Shown one piece after another: positions 1 to 9,209 of a stretch of 64,000 nt of DNA. The position numbers and the translations under genes are program-made. The stretch is from Lutispora saccharofermentans (lineage in GTDB: Bacteria; Bacillota; Clostridia; Lutisporales; Lutisporaceae), in the NCBI RefSeq assembly GCF_024363565.1, contig NZ_JAJEKE010000001.1, positions 434,001 to 498,000 on the forward strand. The letters run 5' to 3'. The notes below the pieces were generated by a model. That model searched no databases, was not told where the DNA came from, and saw nothing but the letters and a program-made list of their open reading frames with translations. How positions within the stretch are numbered: position 1 is the first letter of the stretch; each line of letters starts with the position of its first letter.

Positions 1-615
1 TTTATCCTTCGGCACTTTATTGATAATGCTCTCTACATCATTTTTTACTTTCAATCCATATTCATTGTATAGATCCTCTCTATCGGTTAATGCGGTAAAA
101 AGCCTTACTATCTTGAAGTAGTCTTCTTTCACAAAGAAGTCTATGGCCAATATCCCGATATTGTTTTGTTCCAGTGCCGGAACCAATTCCATATTGATTT
201 TTGAATTTGCATTCAATATTACCAGATCCGGCTCCAATGCAATAATCTTCTCCAGGCTTGGTGCTCCGAGGGTCCCTACTATTTCTGCATTCTTTGCCCC
301 TTCAACGGGTTTTTCCGATGCATCTTCTATCTTTCCTATGACCTTGCCTCCAGCCTTATCCCATATTTCCAAATAAGAGGTGAACAAGCAAACCACCCTT
401 TGAGGATGTTTCTTTAGGGTCACCTCCTTATCTCTTCCATCAATAAAGGTAACGCTATCCTCATCAATCTTTACTCCGTATTCTTCCTTAAGGCTTTCTC
501 CTGCTCTTTCATTTTCGCCAGGATTTGTAGGATTTTCCTGATTGACGCCGCACCCGCTGAGCAAGCTTAATACTAATACGGCGATTATTACTGCCATTAC
601 TCTTTTTTGTTTCAC
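1..615 (-). CDS. ABC transporter substrate-binding lipoprotein, FecB/BtuF type (partial)
   Basis: The C-terminus runs off the left edge; 205 codons are visible. The GTG start at 615 is preceded by GGGAGGAAGAGCC, a good ribosome site. The product opens with a basic, then hydrophobic signal peptide ending in the lipobox LLSGC, so it should be anchored outside the membrane. The stretch GAPSLEKIIALEPDLVIL is typical of TroA/FecB-type binding proteins that deliver corrinoids, haem or ferric siderophores to FecCD importers. It lies 15 bases after cbiK, downstream of a cobalamin riboswitch, so corrinoid or cobalt-related uptake is the likely role. The ligand cannot be read from sequence. It is a second such binding protein besides the one at 9.2-10.25 kb. 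Confidence 0.8.
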   Translation of the reverse strand, partial: MKQKRVMAVIIAVLVLSLLSGCGVNQENPTNPGENERAGESLKEEYGVKIDEDSVTFIDGRDKEVTLKKHPQRVVCLFTSYLEIWDKAGGKVIGKIEDASEKPVEGAKNAEIVGTLGAPSLEKIIALEPDLVILNANSKINMELVPALEQNNIGILAIDFFVKEDYFKIVRLFTALTDREDLYNEYGLKVKNDVESIINKVPKDK

Positions 616-630
616 GGCTCTTCCTCCCAA

Positions 631-1416
631 CTAGCTATTTATTGCAGCCTCTAAATGCTCTAAAAATAAATTTCTGACTGCGCTGATTTCTCCAAGGCCG
701 AAAAGTCCTATTTCCGCTTCTATGCCATTGGCCAGAAGCTTATTCCTCCAGGAAGCCTCATCCTCCGATGCCATATCGTTTATGGCATGGTCTCCCGCTA
801 CCAGCATAAAGGGCCTTAGGATAACCTTTTTTATGTTCTTATCCTTTAATTGAGCTATGATATCCTCTATAGTTCTCGCTCCCTCTACCGTCCCTATAAA
901 AACCTCCCCGTATCCCTTATCTGCAAACATCCTCTCAAGCTTGCCATAGGCTTCATCGGAGCTATGCTCCGTACCGTGTCCCATAAATACAACAGGCTCT
1001 TCCCCCAATATTTTCTCAGCCACTAAGCCTTCTATAACCTTGCGGAAATCATGGTCCTCATAAAGCAAGGGCTTTCCAACAGATATTATGAAATCCTCAT
1101 TTTCCTTTTTAAAATCTTCAACCTGTTTTATTATCTTTTCATATTCATAGCCGGGAATTATATGAAGGGATTGTATGAACACTTCTTTTATGCCCATTTC
1201 CTTCATCCTGTTTAATGCTCCTATAGGATTATAGACATCCAAGCCGTCTCTATCTTTTAATATGCTTCTCACTATTTCAGAGGTAAATGCCCTTAGCACC
1301 AGATAATCCTCATATTTTTCTTCAATCATCTTTTCAATGCTTTCTATGCACAGCTTTCGCGTAACTTCATAAGTAGTGCCAAAGCTTGCAATTATAATGC
1401 CCTTTTTATTTTTCAT
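631..1416 (-). CDS. cbiK: Sirohydrochlorin cobaltochelatase CbiK
   Basis: Inserts Co2+ into sirohydrochlorin (or its reduced form), the early metal-insertion step of the anaerobic cobalamin pathway; no ATP is needed. The ATG at 1416 is chosen because AGGGGTGAG lies just upstream; an upstream in-frame ATG would run through the terminator hairpin. The 261-residue length fits CbiK. The N-terminal IIIASFGTT motif, one metal-ligand histidine in MGHGTEHSSDEAYG and a second in VAGDHAINDMASEDE, followed by W, are the family hallmarks. It is the first gene after a cobalamin riboswitch and terminator, so B12 should repress it, and it is probably cotranscribed with the lipoprotein at 1-615. Confidence 0.93.
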   Translation of the reverse strand: MKNKKGIIIASFGTTYEVTRKLCIESIEKMIEEKYEDYLVLRAFTSEIVRSILKDRDGLDVYNPIGALNRMKEMGIKEVFIQSLHIIPGYEYEKIIKQVEDFKKENEDFIISVGKPLLYEDHDFRKVIEGLVAEKILGEEPVVFMGHGTEHSSDEAYGKLERMFADKGYGEVFIGTVEGARTIEDIIAQLKDKNIKKVILRPFMLVAGDHAINDMASEDEASWRNKLLANGIEAEIGLFGLGEISAVRNLFLEHLEAAINS

Positions 1417-1445
1417 AAGCTCACCCCTTATCTGCTTTAAAATTG

Positions 1446-1478
1446 AAAATCCCCGACCTTCAAGGATCGGGGATTTTT
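1446..1478 (-). terminator. Intrinsic terminator of the cbiK cobalamin riboswitch
   Basis: On the minus strand a stem of about 11 bp (AATCCCCGA.. paired with ..TCGGGGATT) closes a short loop and is followed by TTTTCAATTTT. It lies between the riboswitch aptamer and the cbiK ribosome site, the expected place for an expression platform that ends transcription when cobalamin is bound. Confidence 0.75.
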
Positions 1479-1549
1479 TCAAGCATCATATATACCAAAC
1501 AGACATAAAAATAAAAGCTCTTCCTTCCCTCCGAAGGTCACTTGGTCTA

Positions 1550-1706
1550 AACGATCAGGCAGGTCTCCTGGCTTTCGCATCCTTCTACTCTCAACACCTT
1601 CCCGGATAAATCCAGTGGTATCGGTTGATTTCGTACGCGATAACAGTAGCGGGGGCTGCAACGGCTTTGCACCGTTTTCCCTATTAATCTAAAAGAACCT
1701 GATGTC
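1550..1706 (-). promoter_or_regulatory. Cobalamin riboswitch upstream of cbiK
   Basis: Read on the minus strand the region holds the conserved core GGTGCAAAGCCGTTGCAGCC, then CCCGCTACTG, CCACTGG, CCGGGAAGG and the closing GAAAGCCAGGAGACCTGCC. These are hallmarks of the AdoCbl riboswitch family. It precedes a terminator and cbiK. It is nearly identical to the copy at 15.36-15.52 kb. Confidence 0.93.
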
Positions 1707-1727
1707 CATTATTTAATTTTCAATTTT

Positions 1728-1756
1728 ATTTTATCATAGGAAGGTTTATTCTTCAA
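1728..1756 (-). promoter_or_regulatory. Promoter for the cbiK riboswitch transcript
   Basis: The minus strand reads TTGAAG (-35, 1751-1756), a 17-base spacer and TAAAAT (-10, 1728-1733). TGA directly before the -10 gives an extended -10. The riboswitch aptamer starts about 20 bases downstream. Confidence 0.6.
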
Positions 1757-1773
1757 TTTATATTTTACTAAGC

Positions 1774-3594
1774 TTAGCTGTTAATCTCTTCTAAAAATTC
1801 CTTCCCGTATCTCTCAAGCTTGACCTGCCCGACACCGTTTACTTGTAAAAATTCGTCACTGTTTTTGGGCATTTTGATACACATATCTCTAAGAGCAGTA
1901 TCTGCAAAAACTATATATGCCGGTACTTGCTGCTCTTGAGCAATTTTGCTTCGGAGCAATCGTAATCTCTCAAACAGTTCTTCATTTATGCTTGTATTTA
2001 ATTGTTCTGTCTTAGTTTTGGCTTTGGTAGGTTTGCCCTCATCTTTATAATGTTTTTGCACCTTCATGCTAATTCTGCAATCACTAAAAAGGACTTCTCC
2101 TGCCTTCTGTGTAAGCTGAACTACAGGATATTCACTGTTCGTTATCTCCAAATATCCCTGCAATACAAGAAAATTTATAACATCCCTGATCCTGCTCTCG
2201 GAAACATAAGACATCACCCCATAGGTTGATATCTTATGAAGGCTGTTATTTATAATTCTTTGGTTTTTGCTGCCTCTCAATATATCCACAATCATTCTTA
2301 TACCAAAACGCTGTCCAACTCTTTTTATACAAGACATTATCTTTTGAGCCTCAATAGTAACGTCTTCCTCTTCAAAATTTGTGTTGCAATTTGAACAATT
2401 TCCACAATAATTTGATGCTTCTTCTCCAAAATAGTTCAGTATATACTCCCTCAGGCAATCATTAGTATGACAATAAAATGTCATTATTTTTAACAATTCC
2501 CGGTCTTTTTCTTTTATAGCTTCAATTGTCTCTTTATCCAAGTCCTCATTGCCATTAGAATTATCTATCAGTAATTGGTTTATGACTACGTCTTGTCCAC
2601 CATAAAACAGCAAGCATTCCGCAGGGCTTCCATCCCTCCCTGCTCTGCCGGCTTCTTGATAGTAGCTTTCAATATTTTTGGGCATATTGTAGTGAATTAT
2701 ATAAGAAATATTAGATTTATCAATCCCCATGCCAAAAGCATTTGTAGCCACCATTATATTGGATTTGTCATATATAAATGAATCCTGATTCTCTCTCCTA
2801 TCCTTTTCCGATAGGCCGGCATGATATGGTACTGCAGCAAAACCTGATTTGATGAGATTTCTACATACCTCATCAACAGTTTTTCTGGTTGAGCAATACA
2901 CAATACCACTTTTGATTTTATTTCTTTCAATATATTCTTTTAATGCGACAAATTTATTCTTAGGCTTTTGCACAGAAAAAAATAAATTTTCCCTATCAAA
3001 GCCTGTTGTTAATACGTATGGTTCTTTTAGATTAAGCTTGTCTATAATATCTTCTCTGACCTGTGGAGTAGCAGTCGCAGTAAATGCTGCTAGAACCGGT
3101 CTGTCTGCAAGCCTGTCGATAAATTGAGGTATTATAAGATAGCTTGGTCTAAAATCCTGACCCCATTGTGAAACACAGTGGGCCTCATCAATGGTAACCA
3201 ATGAAATCTTTGCATTTTGTGCAAAATCAACAAATTCTTCTGTAGTCAGCCTTTCCGGTGCCACATAAATTATCTTATACTTATCATCTTTTGCATTTTG
3301 CAGAGCTTTAATATATTGACTATGATTTAGAGAACTGTTTATGTATGCAGCACTTATGCCGGCCTGAGTAAGAGAACCGACCTGGTCCTTCATCAGCGAA
3401 ATCAAAGGAGAAACGACAAGAGTTATCCCATCAAACATAAGAGCAGGCAATTGAAAGCATAGGGATTTACCTGCTCCTGTGGGCATTATTCCCAGAGTAT
3501 CTCTACCGCTTAGTATATTATCAACAAGCTCTTCCTGCCCTACTCTAAAAGAAGTGAATCCAAAATAATCTTTTAAAACGCTTAACTTTTTCAT
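1774..3594 (-). CDS. recQ: ATP-dependent DNA helicase RecQ
   Basis: A 3'-5' superfamily 2 helicase for recombination and replication-fork repair. The start at 3594 is set by AGGAG five bases upstream; an in-frame ATG eight codons earlier lies on the wrong side of this site. Features in order over 606 residues: Q-motif region FGFTSFRVGQ, Walker A PTGAGKS (residues 38-44), DEAH box (about 136) followed by CVSQWGQDFRPSY, helicase C motif QEAGRAGRDG, the zinc cysteines of the RQC domain (CLREYI..YCGNCSNC), a winged helix and a C-terminal HRDC domain. It is separated from the chlD stop by about 70 bases and may read through from that operon, but its function is unrelated. Confidence 0.95.
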   Translation of the reverse strand: MKKLSVLKDYFGFTSFRVGQEELVDNILSGRDTLGIMPTGAGKSLCFQLPALMFDGITLVVSPLISLMKDQVGSLTQAGISAAYINSSLNHSQYIKALQNAKDDKYKIIYVAPERLTTEEFVDFAQNAKISLVTIDEAHCVSQWGQDFRPSYLIIPQFIDRLADRPVLAAFTATATPQVREDIIDKLNLKEPYVLTTGFDRENLFFSVQKPKNKFVALKEYIERNKIKSGIVYCSTRKTVDEVCRNLIKSGFAAVPYHAGLSEKDRRENQDSFIYDKSNIMVATNAFGMGIDKSNISYIIHYNMPKNIESYYQEAGRAGRDGSPAECLLFYGGQDVVINQLLIDNSNGNEDLDKETIEAIKEKDRELLKIMTFYCHTNDCLREYILNYFGEEASNYCGNCSNCNTNFEEEDVTIEAQKIMSCIKRVGQRFGIRMIVDILRGSKNQRIINNSLHKISTYGVMSYVSESRIRDVINFLVLQGYLEITNSEYPVVQLTQKAGEVLFSDCRISMKVQKHYKDEGKPTKAKTKTEQLNTSINEELFERLRLLRSKIAQEQQVPAYIVFADTALRDMCIKMPKNSDEFLQVNGVGQVKLERYGKEFLEEINS

Positions 3595-3662
3595 ATATAC
3601 TCCTATATCTTTTTTCAATAGTCATATTTATAATATCAGATTTAATAATATTCTTCACTTCT

Positions 3663-5579
3663 TTATATCTGAAAATAGGAGGTACACTGGCGCACGGCTT
3701 CTGCCAATTGTTCACCTTCTAAATCTTCAAGCTTGTAGTATCTTGCCCCCAGTGCCTTTGCAATATCTTTTGCAATACCTAATTTTATAAAATCTTGCTC
3801 CGTATCTACTACAATAGACTGTATTCCTGCCATTTGAATCCTCTTTGAAATTTCCAGCGCCTCTTCCAAAGGATCTTCCCCATTGATCGAAGCATTAGTC
3901 CGGCCGTCGGATACCAGCACAATCACAGGGAGCATATCCGGTTGTTTCCTTCGAGCTGTTTTTATAGTTTGAAAGCCCTTCAAAAGACCTGCGGAAAGAG
4001 GTGTCTTGCCTCCGGTAGGCAGAGTCTTTAAGCATTTCTCCGCCATATTTACGCTGCGGGTTATATTTAACAGCACCTCCGCTTCCTCTTTTCGAAATGC
4101 TATCAATGCTACCCTGTCCCTTTTTTGGTAGGCATCCGTCAGCAATGATACTATTGCACCTTTTACAGCAGACATTCTTTTTTTGGCTCCCATGGAACCG
4201 CTGGCGTCAACTATAAAGATGATTGTACTTCCGGTACGCTTTTCCCTGACCTTTTCCCGAAAATCCCTGCTCTCTATTGCAACTGCAAGTCCATTTTTAT
4301 CCCGTACTCTCTGGTATGGAGCCGCTGCTCTCAATGTAGCATCAAAGGCTATATCCTGCAATTTATCCTTAGGTATTTTATACCTTATATATTGCCCCTT
4401 CTTAGAATCGGCTTTGGTTCTTATTCTTTTGCCCTCTCCCTTGCGTTTTCTGCGATCCATAGCTCTTATATCGATATTTCTCACAATGAAGGTTCTTCCT
4501 ATATCATCCAGCTGATCGACGCTCATATCATCATCTTCCTGATCTTGGTTATCATCCATGGGCTCTTGGGGCTCCTGCTGTTCCGCTTTCGTTGGCTCAG
4601 GCTCTTCCTGTTGATCAGGCTTCTGATTCTCGGGTTGCTCTGCCTGCTCAGCTTGCTGCTCATTGTCATCTTGCTCCTCTTCCATCTGAGGCGGCTCCGA
4701 TGGCGGCTCCTGTTCCATGGGTTTTTCCCTCTTTCTGTGAGGCAATGCGTATTCTGCTGCTTCTTTTATATTCTCTATAGATATATTGCTCCTTCTTTCA
4801 TATGCTGCCATTGCCTTTGCCGTTTCAGCAATAACCAGCTCCGCTCTATGCCCTGCACAATTTGCCTCTTTGGCTATTTCTGCCGCCAGCTTCATTGCAT
4901 TATCCGACACCTGAACTTTGCTTAGATAGTTTTTGGCATCTTCTATTTGCTGTGCCAGGACATCCGATTCCCATCTCCACTTTTCTATAAAATCCAATGG
5001 AGATCTTTCGTACTCCAGCCTTCTTTTAATAATTTCCTTTCTTTCGAGAATATCCGTGCAGCCGCCAACCTCTATATACAAGCCAAATCTATCTAAAAAT
5101 TGAGATCTTAAATACCCTTCTTCAGGATTCATAGTGCCTATCAATACAAACCGGGAAGGATGGGCAAAGGATATGCCCTCTCTCTCAATCTTGTTTACGC
5201 CTGAGGAAGCTACTTCCAAAAGACAGTTTACCAAGTGTTCGCTCAGTAAATTTACTTCGTCAACATAGAGTATGTTTTCATGGGCTTCCTTCAATATTCC
5301 CGGTTCAAAATTTCTTTTACCCTCCGCAAGTGTCTTTTCAATATCAACGGTGCCTACCAGCCTATTTTCTGTTATATTCAAAGGAAGCTCTATTACTTTC
5401 ATCCCTTCTGACAAAGCTGCCATGCCTCTTACCAAAGTTGACTTTGCAGTTCCCTTTTCACCGCTTAACAACACTCCTCCTATTTGGGGATTGATCAGAT
5501 TCAGAAGCAATGCTCTCTTTACTTTTTCCTGTCCTATAATTGCCGCAAAAGGAAATACATAATTATCTATCACTTGCAA
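3663..5579 (-). CDS. chlD: Magnesium/cobalt chelatase subunit D (ChlD/BchD-like, AAA+ and VWA)
   Basis: A 638-residue motor/adaptor subunit that with ChlI drives ATP-dependent metal insertion by the large CobN/BchH subunit. The start is TTG, with GGAGG seven bases upstream. Layout: AAA+ domain with Walker [10 protein letters not shown] (about 40-48), Walker [13 protein letters not shown], and arginine-rich GTMNPEEG; a long Pro/Glu/Gln-rich linker (about 290-365); then a von Willebrand A domain with MIDAS DASGSMG (about 458). Unlike many D subunits it keeps an intact Walker A. It follows chlI after 15 bases. No bacteriochlorophyll genes are present, and the operon begins with cobN behind a cobalamin riboswitch, so cobalt is the likelier metal. 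Confidence 0.88.
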   Translation of the reverse strand: MQVIDNYVFPFAAIIGQEKVKRALLLNLINPQIGGVLLSGEKGTAKSTLVRGMAALSEGMKVIELPLNITENRLVGTVDIEKTLAEGKRNFEPGILKEAHENILYVDEVNLLSEHLVNCLLEVASSGVNKIEREGISFAHPSRFVLIGTMNPEEGYLRSQFLDRFGLYIEVGGCTDILERKEIIKRRLEYERSPLDFIEKWRWESDVLAQQIEDAKNYLSKVQVSDNAMKLAAEIAKEANCAGHRAELVIAETAKAMAAYERRSNISIENIKEAAEYALPHRKREKPMEQEPPSEPPQMEEEQDDNEQQAEQAEQPENQKPDQQEEPEPTKAEQQEPQEPMDDNQDQEDDDMSVDQLDDIGRTFIVRNIDIRAMDRRKRKGEGKRIRTKADSKKGQYIRYKIPKDKLQDIAFDATLRAAAPYQRVRDKNGLAVAIESRDFREKVREKRTGSTIIFIVDASGSMGAKKRMSAVKGAIVSLLTDAYQKRDRVALIAFRKEEAEVLLNITRSVNMAEKCLKTLPTGGKTPLSAGLLKGFQTIKTARRKQPDMLPVIVLVSDGRTNASINGEDPLEEALEISKRIQMAGIQSIVVDTEQDFIKLGIAKDIAKALGARYYKLEDLEGEQLAEAVRQCTSYFQI

Positions 5580-5594
5580 GGCTCCCCCTCCCCA

Positions 5595-6635
5595 TTAGGC
5601 CTGACCCGCCTGTTCAATGACTTCCTTAACCCTTGACATATTGAACAGGCCTTCTTCAAAGGGTGTTTTTCTCATTCTGTGAGGCAAAACAAGCTCTGCG
5701 GCCTCCGATATATCGCTGTTTGTGACTGTCCTTTTGCCGTTAAATGCCGCGATGGTCATTGCCGTCTTTATCATAGCTATATCCGCCCTATGCCCGTCTA
5801 CTTCCATTTCAATGCTTATTCTTGCAGCAGTTTCCAATATGCTTTCATCATAGCTGACCTCATCTAAAAGCTCCTGGGCTTTTTGTATTCTATATCTCAA
5901 ATCCTTCTGTTCGGCCTCAAATTTTTGTGCAAAAGCTTCGCTGTCCTTTTCATATTCCAATCTGTTCTTTATCACTTCCATTCTTTTCTGTGCATCTCTT
6001 TCACCTACCACATCTACTACCATGCAAAATCTATCCAAAAGCTGAGGCCTTAAGTCCCCCTCCTCCGGATTCATGGTACCTACCAGTATAAACCTTGCAG
6101 GATGGGAGAAGGATACACCTTCTCTTTCTATGGTGTTTATACCCATAGCCGCAGAATCCAGCAGGACATCTACTATATGATCCTCAAGAAGATTTACTTC
6201 ATCTACATAGAGAATATTTCTGTTTGCCTGGGCGAGTATACCCGGTTCAAACCTTTTCTCACCTTTTTTTATTGCATATTCTATGTCCAAGGTTCCTACC
6301 ACCCTATCCTCCGTAGCACTGACAGGCAAGTCCACAACCTTCATTTTTCCTTTCACTTGTGCTAATCCTTGATCTTTATAGACTTTTTCCAGGCATTTGC
6401 TGCACATACTGCTTTTATCCCCCGGATCACAGCCAAAAACACAGCCCTCCACTTGAGCCCTCTGGGGCAGCAGCTCTGCTAAAGCCCTTACGGCAGTGGA
6501 TTTGGCCGTACCCTTCTCCCCCCTTATCAGAACTCCTCCGAGAAGTGGATTTATAACATTTAAAATAAGAGCCTTTTTCATTCTTTCCTGCCCTACTATG
6601 GCTGTAAAAGGATATACTGCTTTTGCGTTTTTCAT
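5595..6635 (-). CDS. chlI: Magnesium/cobalt chelatase AAA+ ATPase subunit I (ChlI/BchI-like)
   Basis: The AAA+ motor that hydrolyses ATP for the chelatase. Start ATG at 6635 with AGGAG nine bases upstream; 346 residues, standard length. Walker [10 protein letters not shown] (about 39-47), an insertion with cysteines ([18 protein letters not shown]), Walker [13 protein letters not shown], the [18 protein letters not shown] sensor region and the C-terminal lid ([13 protein letters not shown]). The N-terminal halves of ChlI and ChlD are clearly paralogous. It sits directly upstream of chlD and downstream of the ABC importer and lipoprotein genes in the cobN operon. Confidence 0.9.
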   Translation of the reverse strand: MKNAKAVYPFTAIVGQERMKKALILNVINPLLGGVLIRGEKGTAKSTAVRALAELLPQRAQVEGCVFGCDPGDKSSMCSKCLEKVYKDQGLAQVKGKMKVVDLPVSATEDRVVGTLDIEYAIKKGEKRFEPGILAQANRNILYVDEVNLLEDHIVDVLLDSAAMGINTIEREGVSFSHPARFILVGTMNPEEGDLRPQLLDRFCMVVDVVGERDAQKRMEVIKNRLEYEKDSEAFAQKFEAEQKDLRYRIQKAQELLDEVSYDESILETAARISIEMEVDGHRADIAMIKTAMTIAAFNGKRTVTNSDISEAAELVLPHRMRKTPFEEGLFNMSRVKEVIEQAGQA

Positions 6636-6803
6636 CTGATGACACTCCTTCAAATTACTATTTACTCTACATTTTTACAATATCTAGATCCTGCAATAAA
6701 TAAAACCACAAAATATAACAACAGCACTGCCATATGCAGGAGCATATTCATTCTCTTCGCTCATCTTCAACTGACTAAAGTCCATAAACTAAATGGTTTT
6801 GCC

Positions 6804-7322
6804 TTATTTCCGTTCAACAGCGTCCTTGATCGTCATGCCGTATTGCGCCTTATAATAATCTTCAAGCAATTTGATTTCTTCGGCAATCTTTGTTCCTGCT
6901 TTGCTCAGCCTTCCTGAGTCCTTCATGGTTTGAGTGATATCTTTATGGTCCTGATCTTCTGCCTTAAGAACTTCATTTTTGTTTAAATCATAATAGTAGT
7001 AGTAAGCTGATCCCATTGCGGCTACATAGTAGTATTTTTCTAAAGTATCCTTTGAATAGTCAAAGCTATAATAGTCTACGGTTTCTCTTCCTTCGGTATC
7101 AGTTTTTATAAACTTAACGAAACCGTCTTCTCCTTTTTTGATAGTGATCTTAAGTCCGCTGTTTTCAAAAGGGCTATTTTTTGTATCCGTATAGATGGTC
7201 AGCCCATCCTTTTCTTCTGCTGTTATTCCTTCCGGCAAAGCTTGGGATGCCTCTTTTGCGCAGCCTGCAAACATACCTAAAGACATGATCAATACAAGTA
7301 ATAGTGCTAATACTTTTTTCAT
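6804..7322 (-). CDS. Predicted lipoprotein of unknown function in the cobalt operon
   Basis: A 172-residue protein with a clear lipoprotein signal peptide (MKKVLALLLVLI, lipobox MFAGC), so it should sit on the outer face of the membrane. AGGAGAG precedes the ATG. The mature part is acidic and tyrosine-rich (a YYYYY run near residue 113), with alternating polar and aromatic residues suggesting beta structure, and a helical C-terminus (EEIKLLEDYYKAQYGM). I do not recognise a family. Its place between the ABC ATPase and chlI suggests an accessory role in metal or tetrapyrrole uptake, but nothing in the sequence proves that. Confidence 0.75.
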   Translation of the reverse strand: MKKVLALLLVLIMSLGMFAGCAKEASQALPEGITAEEKDGLTIYTDTKNSPFENSGLKITIKKGEDGFVKFIKTDTEGRETVDYYSFDYSKDTLEKYYYVAAMGSAYYYYYDLNKNEVLKAEDQDHKDITQTMKDSGRLSKAGTKIAEEIKLLEDYYKAQYGMTIKDAVERK

Positions 7323-7377
7323 TTTTTTCTCTCCTCTTTTTTAATATATAGATGTCATATAAAGCTTTGATATACCT

Positions 7378-8211
7378 TTAAAGCTTCTCCTCTATGCCGC
7401 TTCCAGAGCAAGGCACGACCATTTTCTTCGCATAGAATATAGGCTTATTTGTTTCCACATCTCTGCTTATTTGCGCCTCTACCCTGAAAGCACACCTTAA
7501 AACATCGCTTTTCAATATCGTCCATGGATCGCCCTTTTTAAATATTTTATGGTCTTTGATCACGATGAGCTCATCAGAGTATCTTGCTGCGTGGTTTATG
7601 TCATGGAGCACCATCACTATGGTTATCCCTTCTTCCCTGTTGAGCTTTGCCACCAGCTCCATTATTTCAAGCTGATGACAAATATCCAGAAATGTAGTAG
7701 GTTCGTCCAATAGAAGTATCTCCGGCTTTTGTGCTATGGCCATGGCTATCCATGCTCTTTGGCGTTCTCCTCCAGACAGAGTATTTATCTTCCTGTTCTC
7801 GAAGGCGGCAAGGCCTGTTTTTTCCAAAGCCCAATCTACAATCTCAGCATCCTCTTTCTCAAAACCCTTCCACCACCGTTTATATGCAAATCGTCCATAC
7901 TGTACGAGCTGTCTTACTGTAGCATCGCTCATAGTGCTGTTGCTTTGATACAAAACTGCCATTTTTCTGGCCACATTTTTTGTCCCCGTTTTAAAAATAT
8001 TTTTTCCGGACAAGAGTATATCTCCATTTTGAGGCTTTATATTTCTGCTCATAGCGCGTATAAGAGTGGTTTTCCCGCAGCCGTTGGGCCCTATGATCGA
8101 ATATATCTTGCCCCTCTCTATATCCAGATCTATATCATCTATGATCTTGTTATCCTTATAGCTTATGCTCAGATTTTTTATTTCCAATATATTATCGCTT
8201 CCCATTTTCAT
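7378..8211 (-). CDS. ABC transporter ATPase, FecE/BtuD type
   Basis: The nucleotide-binding subunit of a corrinoid/haem/siderophore importer, 277 residues. Walker A GPNGCGKTT (about 41-49), Q-loop YQSNSTMSDATV, signature LSGGERQRAWIAMAIAQ, Walker B EILLLDEPTTFLD and switch histidine VLHDINHAA are all intact. The order of the B12/Fe-siderophore subfamily (LSGG followed by RAW, then TFLDICHQLE) fits FecE/BtuD. The C-terminus carries about 40 extra residues with a single cysteine. The start lies two bases after the permease stop, so translation is coupled. The transported ligand is inferred only from the cobN/chlID operon. Confidence 0.9.
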   Translation of the reverse strand: MKMGSDNILEIKNLSISYKDNKIIDDIDLDIERGKIYSIIGPNGCGKTTLIRAMSRNIKPQNGDILLSGKNIFKTGTKNVARKMAVLYQSNSTMSDATVRQLVQYGRFAYKRWWKGFEKEDAEIVDWALEKTGLAAFENRKINTLSGGERQRAWIAMAIAQKPEILLLDEPTTFLDICHQLEIMELVAKLNREEGITIVMVLHDINHAARYSDELIVIKDHKIFKKGDPWTILKSDVLRCAFRVEAQISRDVETNKPIFYAKKMVVPCSGSGIEEKL

Positions 8212-8213
8212 CC

Positions 8214-9209
8214 CTACCTTCTCAGCAAATATAAAAAGAAGGGCGCTCCAAGCACCGCCATGACAATGCCTACCGGAATTTCAACGGGGCTTAGCACCGT
8301 TCTGGCAAAGGTGTCGCTGAGCATTACAAGCACTGAACCTAATAATGCAGAAGCAGGGAACATATATCTGTAGTCATTGCCTAAGATCAATCTGATGCTG
8401 TGAGGTACGATAAGGCCCACAAAGCCTAAAAGTCCTACCACACTTACCGCGCTGGCTGCCAGGAGGGCTGCTAACGCAGTAAATCCCAGTCTTGTAGCCT
8501 CTACATTCAACCCCAGGCCTCTTGCCACATCGTCTCCCAGTATCAAAATATTTAGCTTTTCGGCAAATATAATGACAAGAAGGAGCCCTGCAATGGTATA
8601 GGGCAATATGTTTTGTACCTCCGGCCAGCTTCTGGCAGAAAGACTGCCATTCATAAAGGCCAATGCTCCATGAACCCGGTCGCTGTAAAAAACCAATGTG
8701 GCTGAAATCCCTGCTCCGAACAAGGCCGATACGGCAACTCCTGCCAGTATGATGCGTATAGGCTGTATTCCGCCCTTCCAGGCCAAAATATATATTATAA
8801 AAGCCGCCAGCATCGCCCCAAAGAAAGCCCCTATAGTGACAAACTGCTGATACTGGGGAAACGCCACCAGTATAGCTATACCGAAAAGTCCGGCGCCGCT
8901 GCTGATCCCTATGATGCCGGGGTCGGCCAGGGGATTACCCATAACACCTTGAAGTATGGCTCCGGCCAAAGCCAGATTTATGCCTACCAAGGCTGCCAAA
9001 ATCATCCTGGGCAGGCGTATATTCCAGATAACCATCCTTTCAGTGCTGCCGTCATCATTCATAATGACCTCAAATATACGCCTCACACTGACCTCAACGG
9101 TCCCCTTTGCATTTCCGGAAATAAAACAGATGATTGCCAGGATTGCCAGCGCTGCTATAAAGGCGATCTTAAAGCTTTTGCTGTCTCTGACCAAACCTTT
9201 ACTTTTCAT
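8214..9209 (-). CDS. ABC transporter permease, FecCD/BtuC family
   Basis: The transmembrane subunit of the importer, 331 residues with about ten hydrophobic helices. Typical FecCD motifs: RLPRMILAALVGINLALAGA, GNPLADPGIIGISSGAGLFG and the ATPase-contacting loop VGFVGLIVPHSIRLILG. The ATG at 9209 is preferred: it overlaps the end of the binding-protein gene by 11 bases and gives the usual family length. ATGs at 9230 and 9260 would only add a charged extension lying inside the upstream gene. Confidence 0.9.
   Translation of the reverse strand: MKSKGLVRDSKSFKIAFIAALAILAIICFISGNAKGTVEVSVRRIFEVIMNDDGSTERMVIWNIRLPRMILAALVGINLALAGAILQGVMGNPLADPGIIGISSGAGLFGIAILVAFPQYQQFVTIGAFFGAMLAAFIIYILAWKGGIQPIRIILAGVAVSALFGAGISATLVFYSDRVHGALAFMNGSLSARSWPEVQNILPYTIAGLLLVIIFAEKLNILILGDDVARGLGLNVEATRLGFTALAALLAASAVSVVGLLGFVGLIVPHSIRLILGNDYRYMFPASALLGSVLVMLSDTFARTVLSPVEIPVGIVMAVLGAPFFLYLLRR

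Noticed and set aside
4392..4925. Long plus-strand open frame opposite the chlD linker
   Set aside because: It is a mirror of the low-complexity Glu/Pro/Gln-rich region, with no start signal and no recognisable domain.
3663..5579. Programmed -1 frameshift in chlD giving a small subunit
   Set aside because: The linker and the GGGAAAAACCC stretch near its start contain no classical in-frame X-XXY-YYZ slippery heptamer, and a separate chlI gene is present.
3663..6635. Bacteriochlorophyll magnesium chelatase
   Set aside because: ChlI/ChlD alone resemble it, but no photosynthesis genes are present and the operon begins with a cobalamin riboswitch and cobN.
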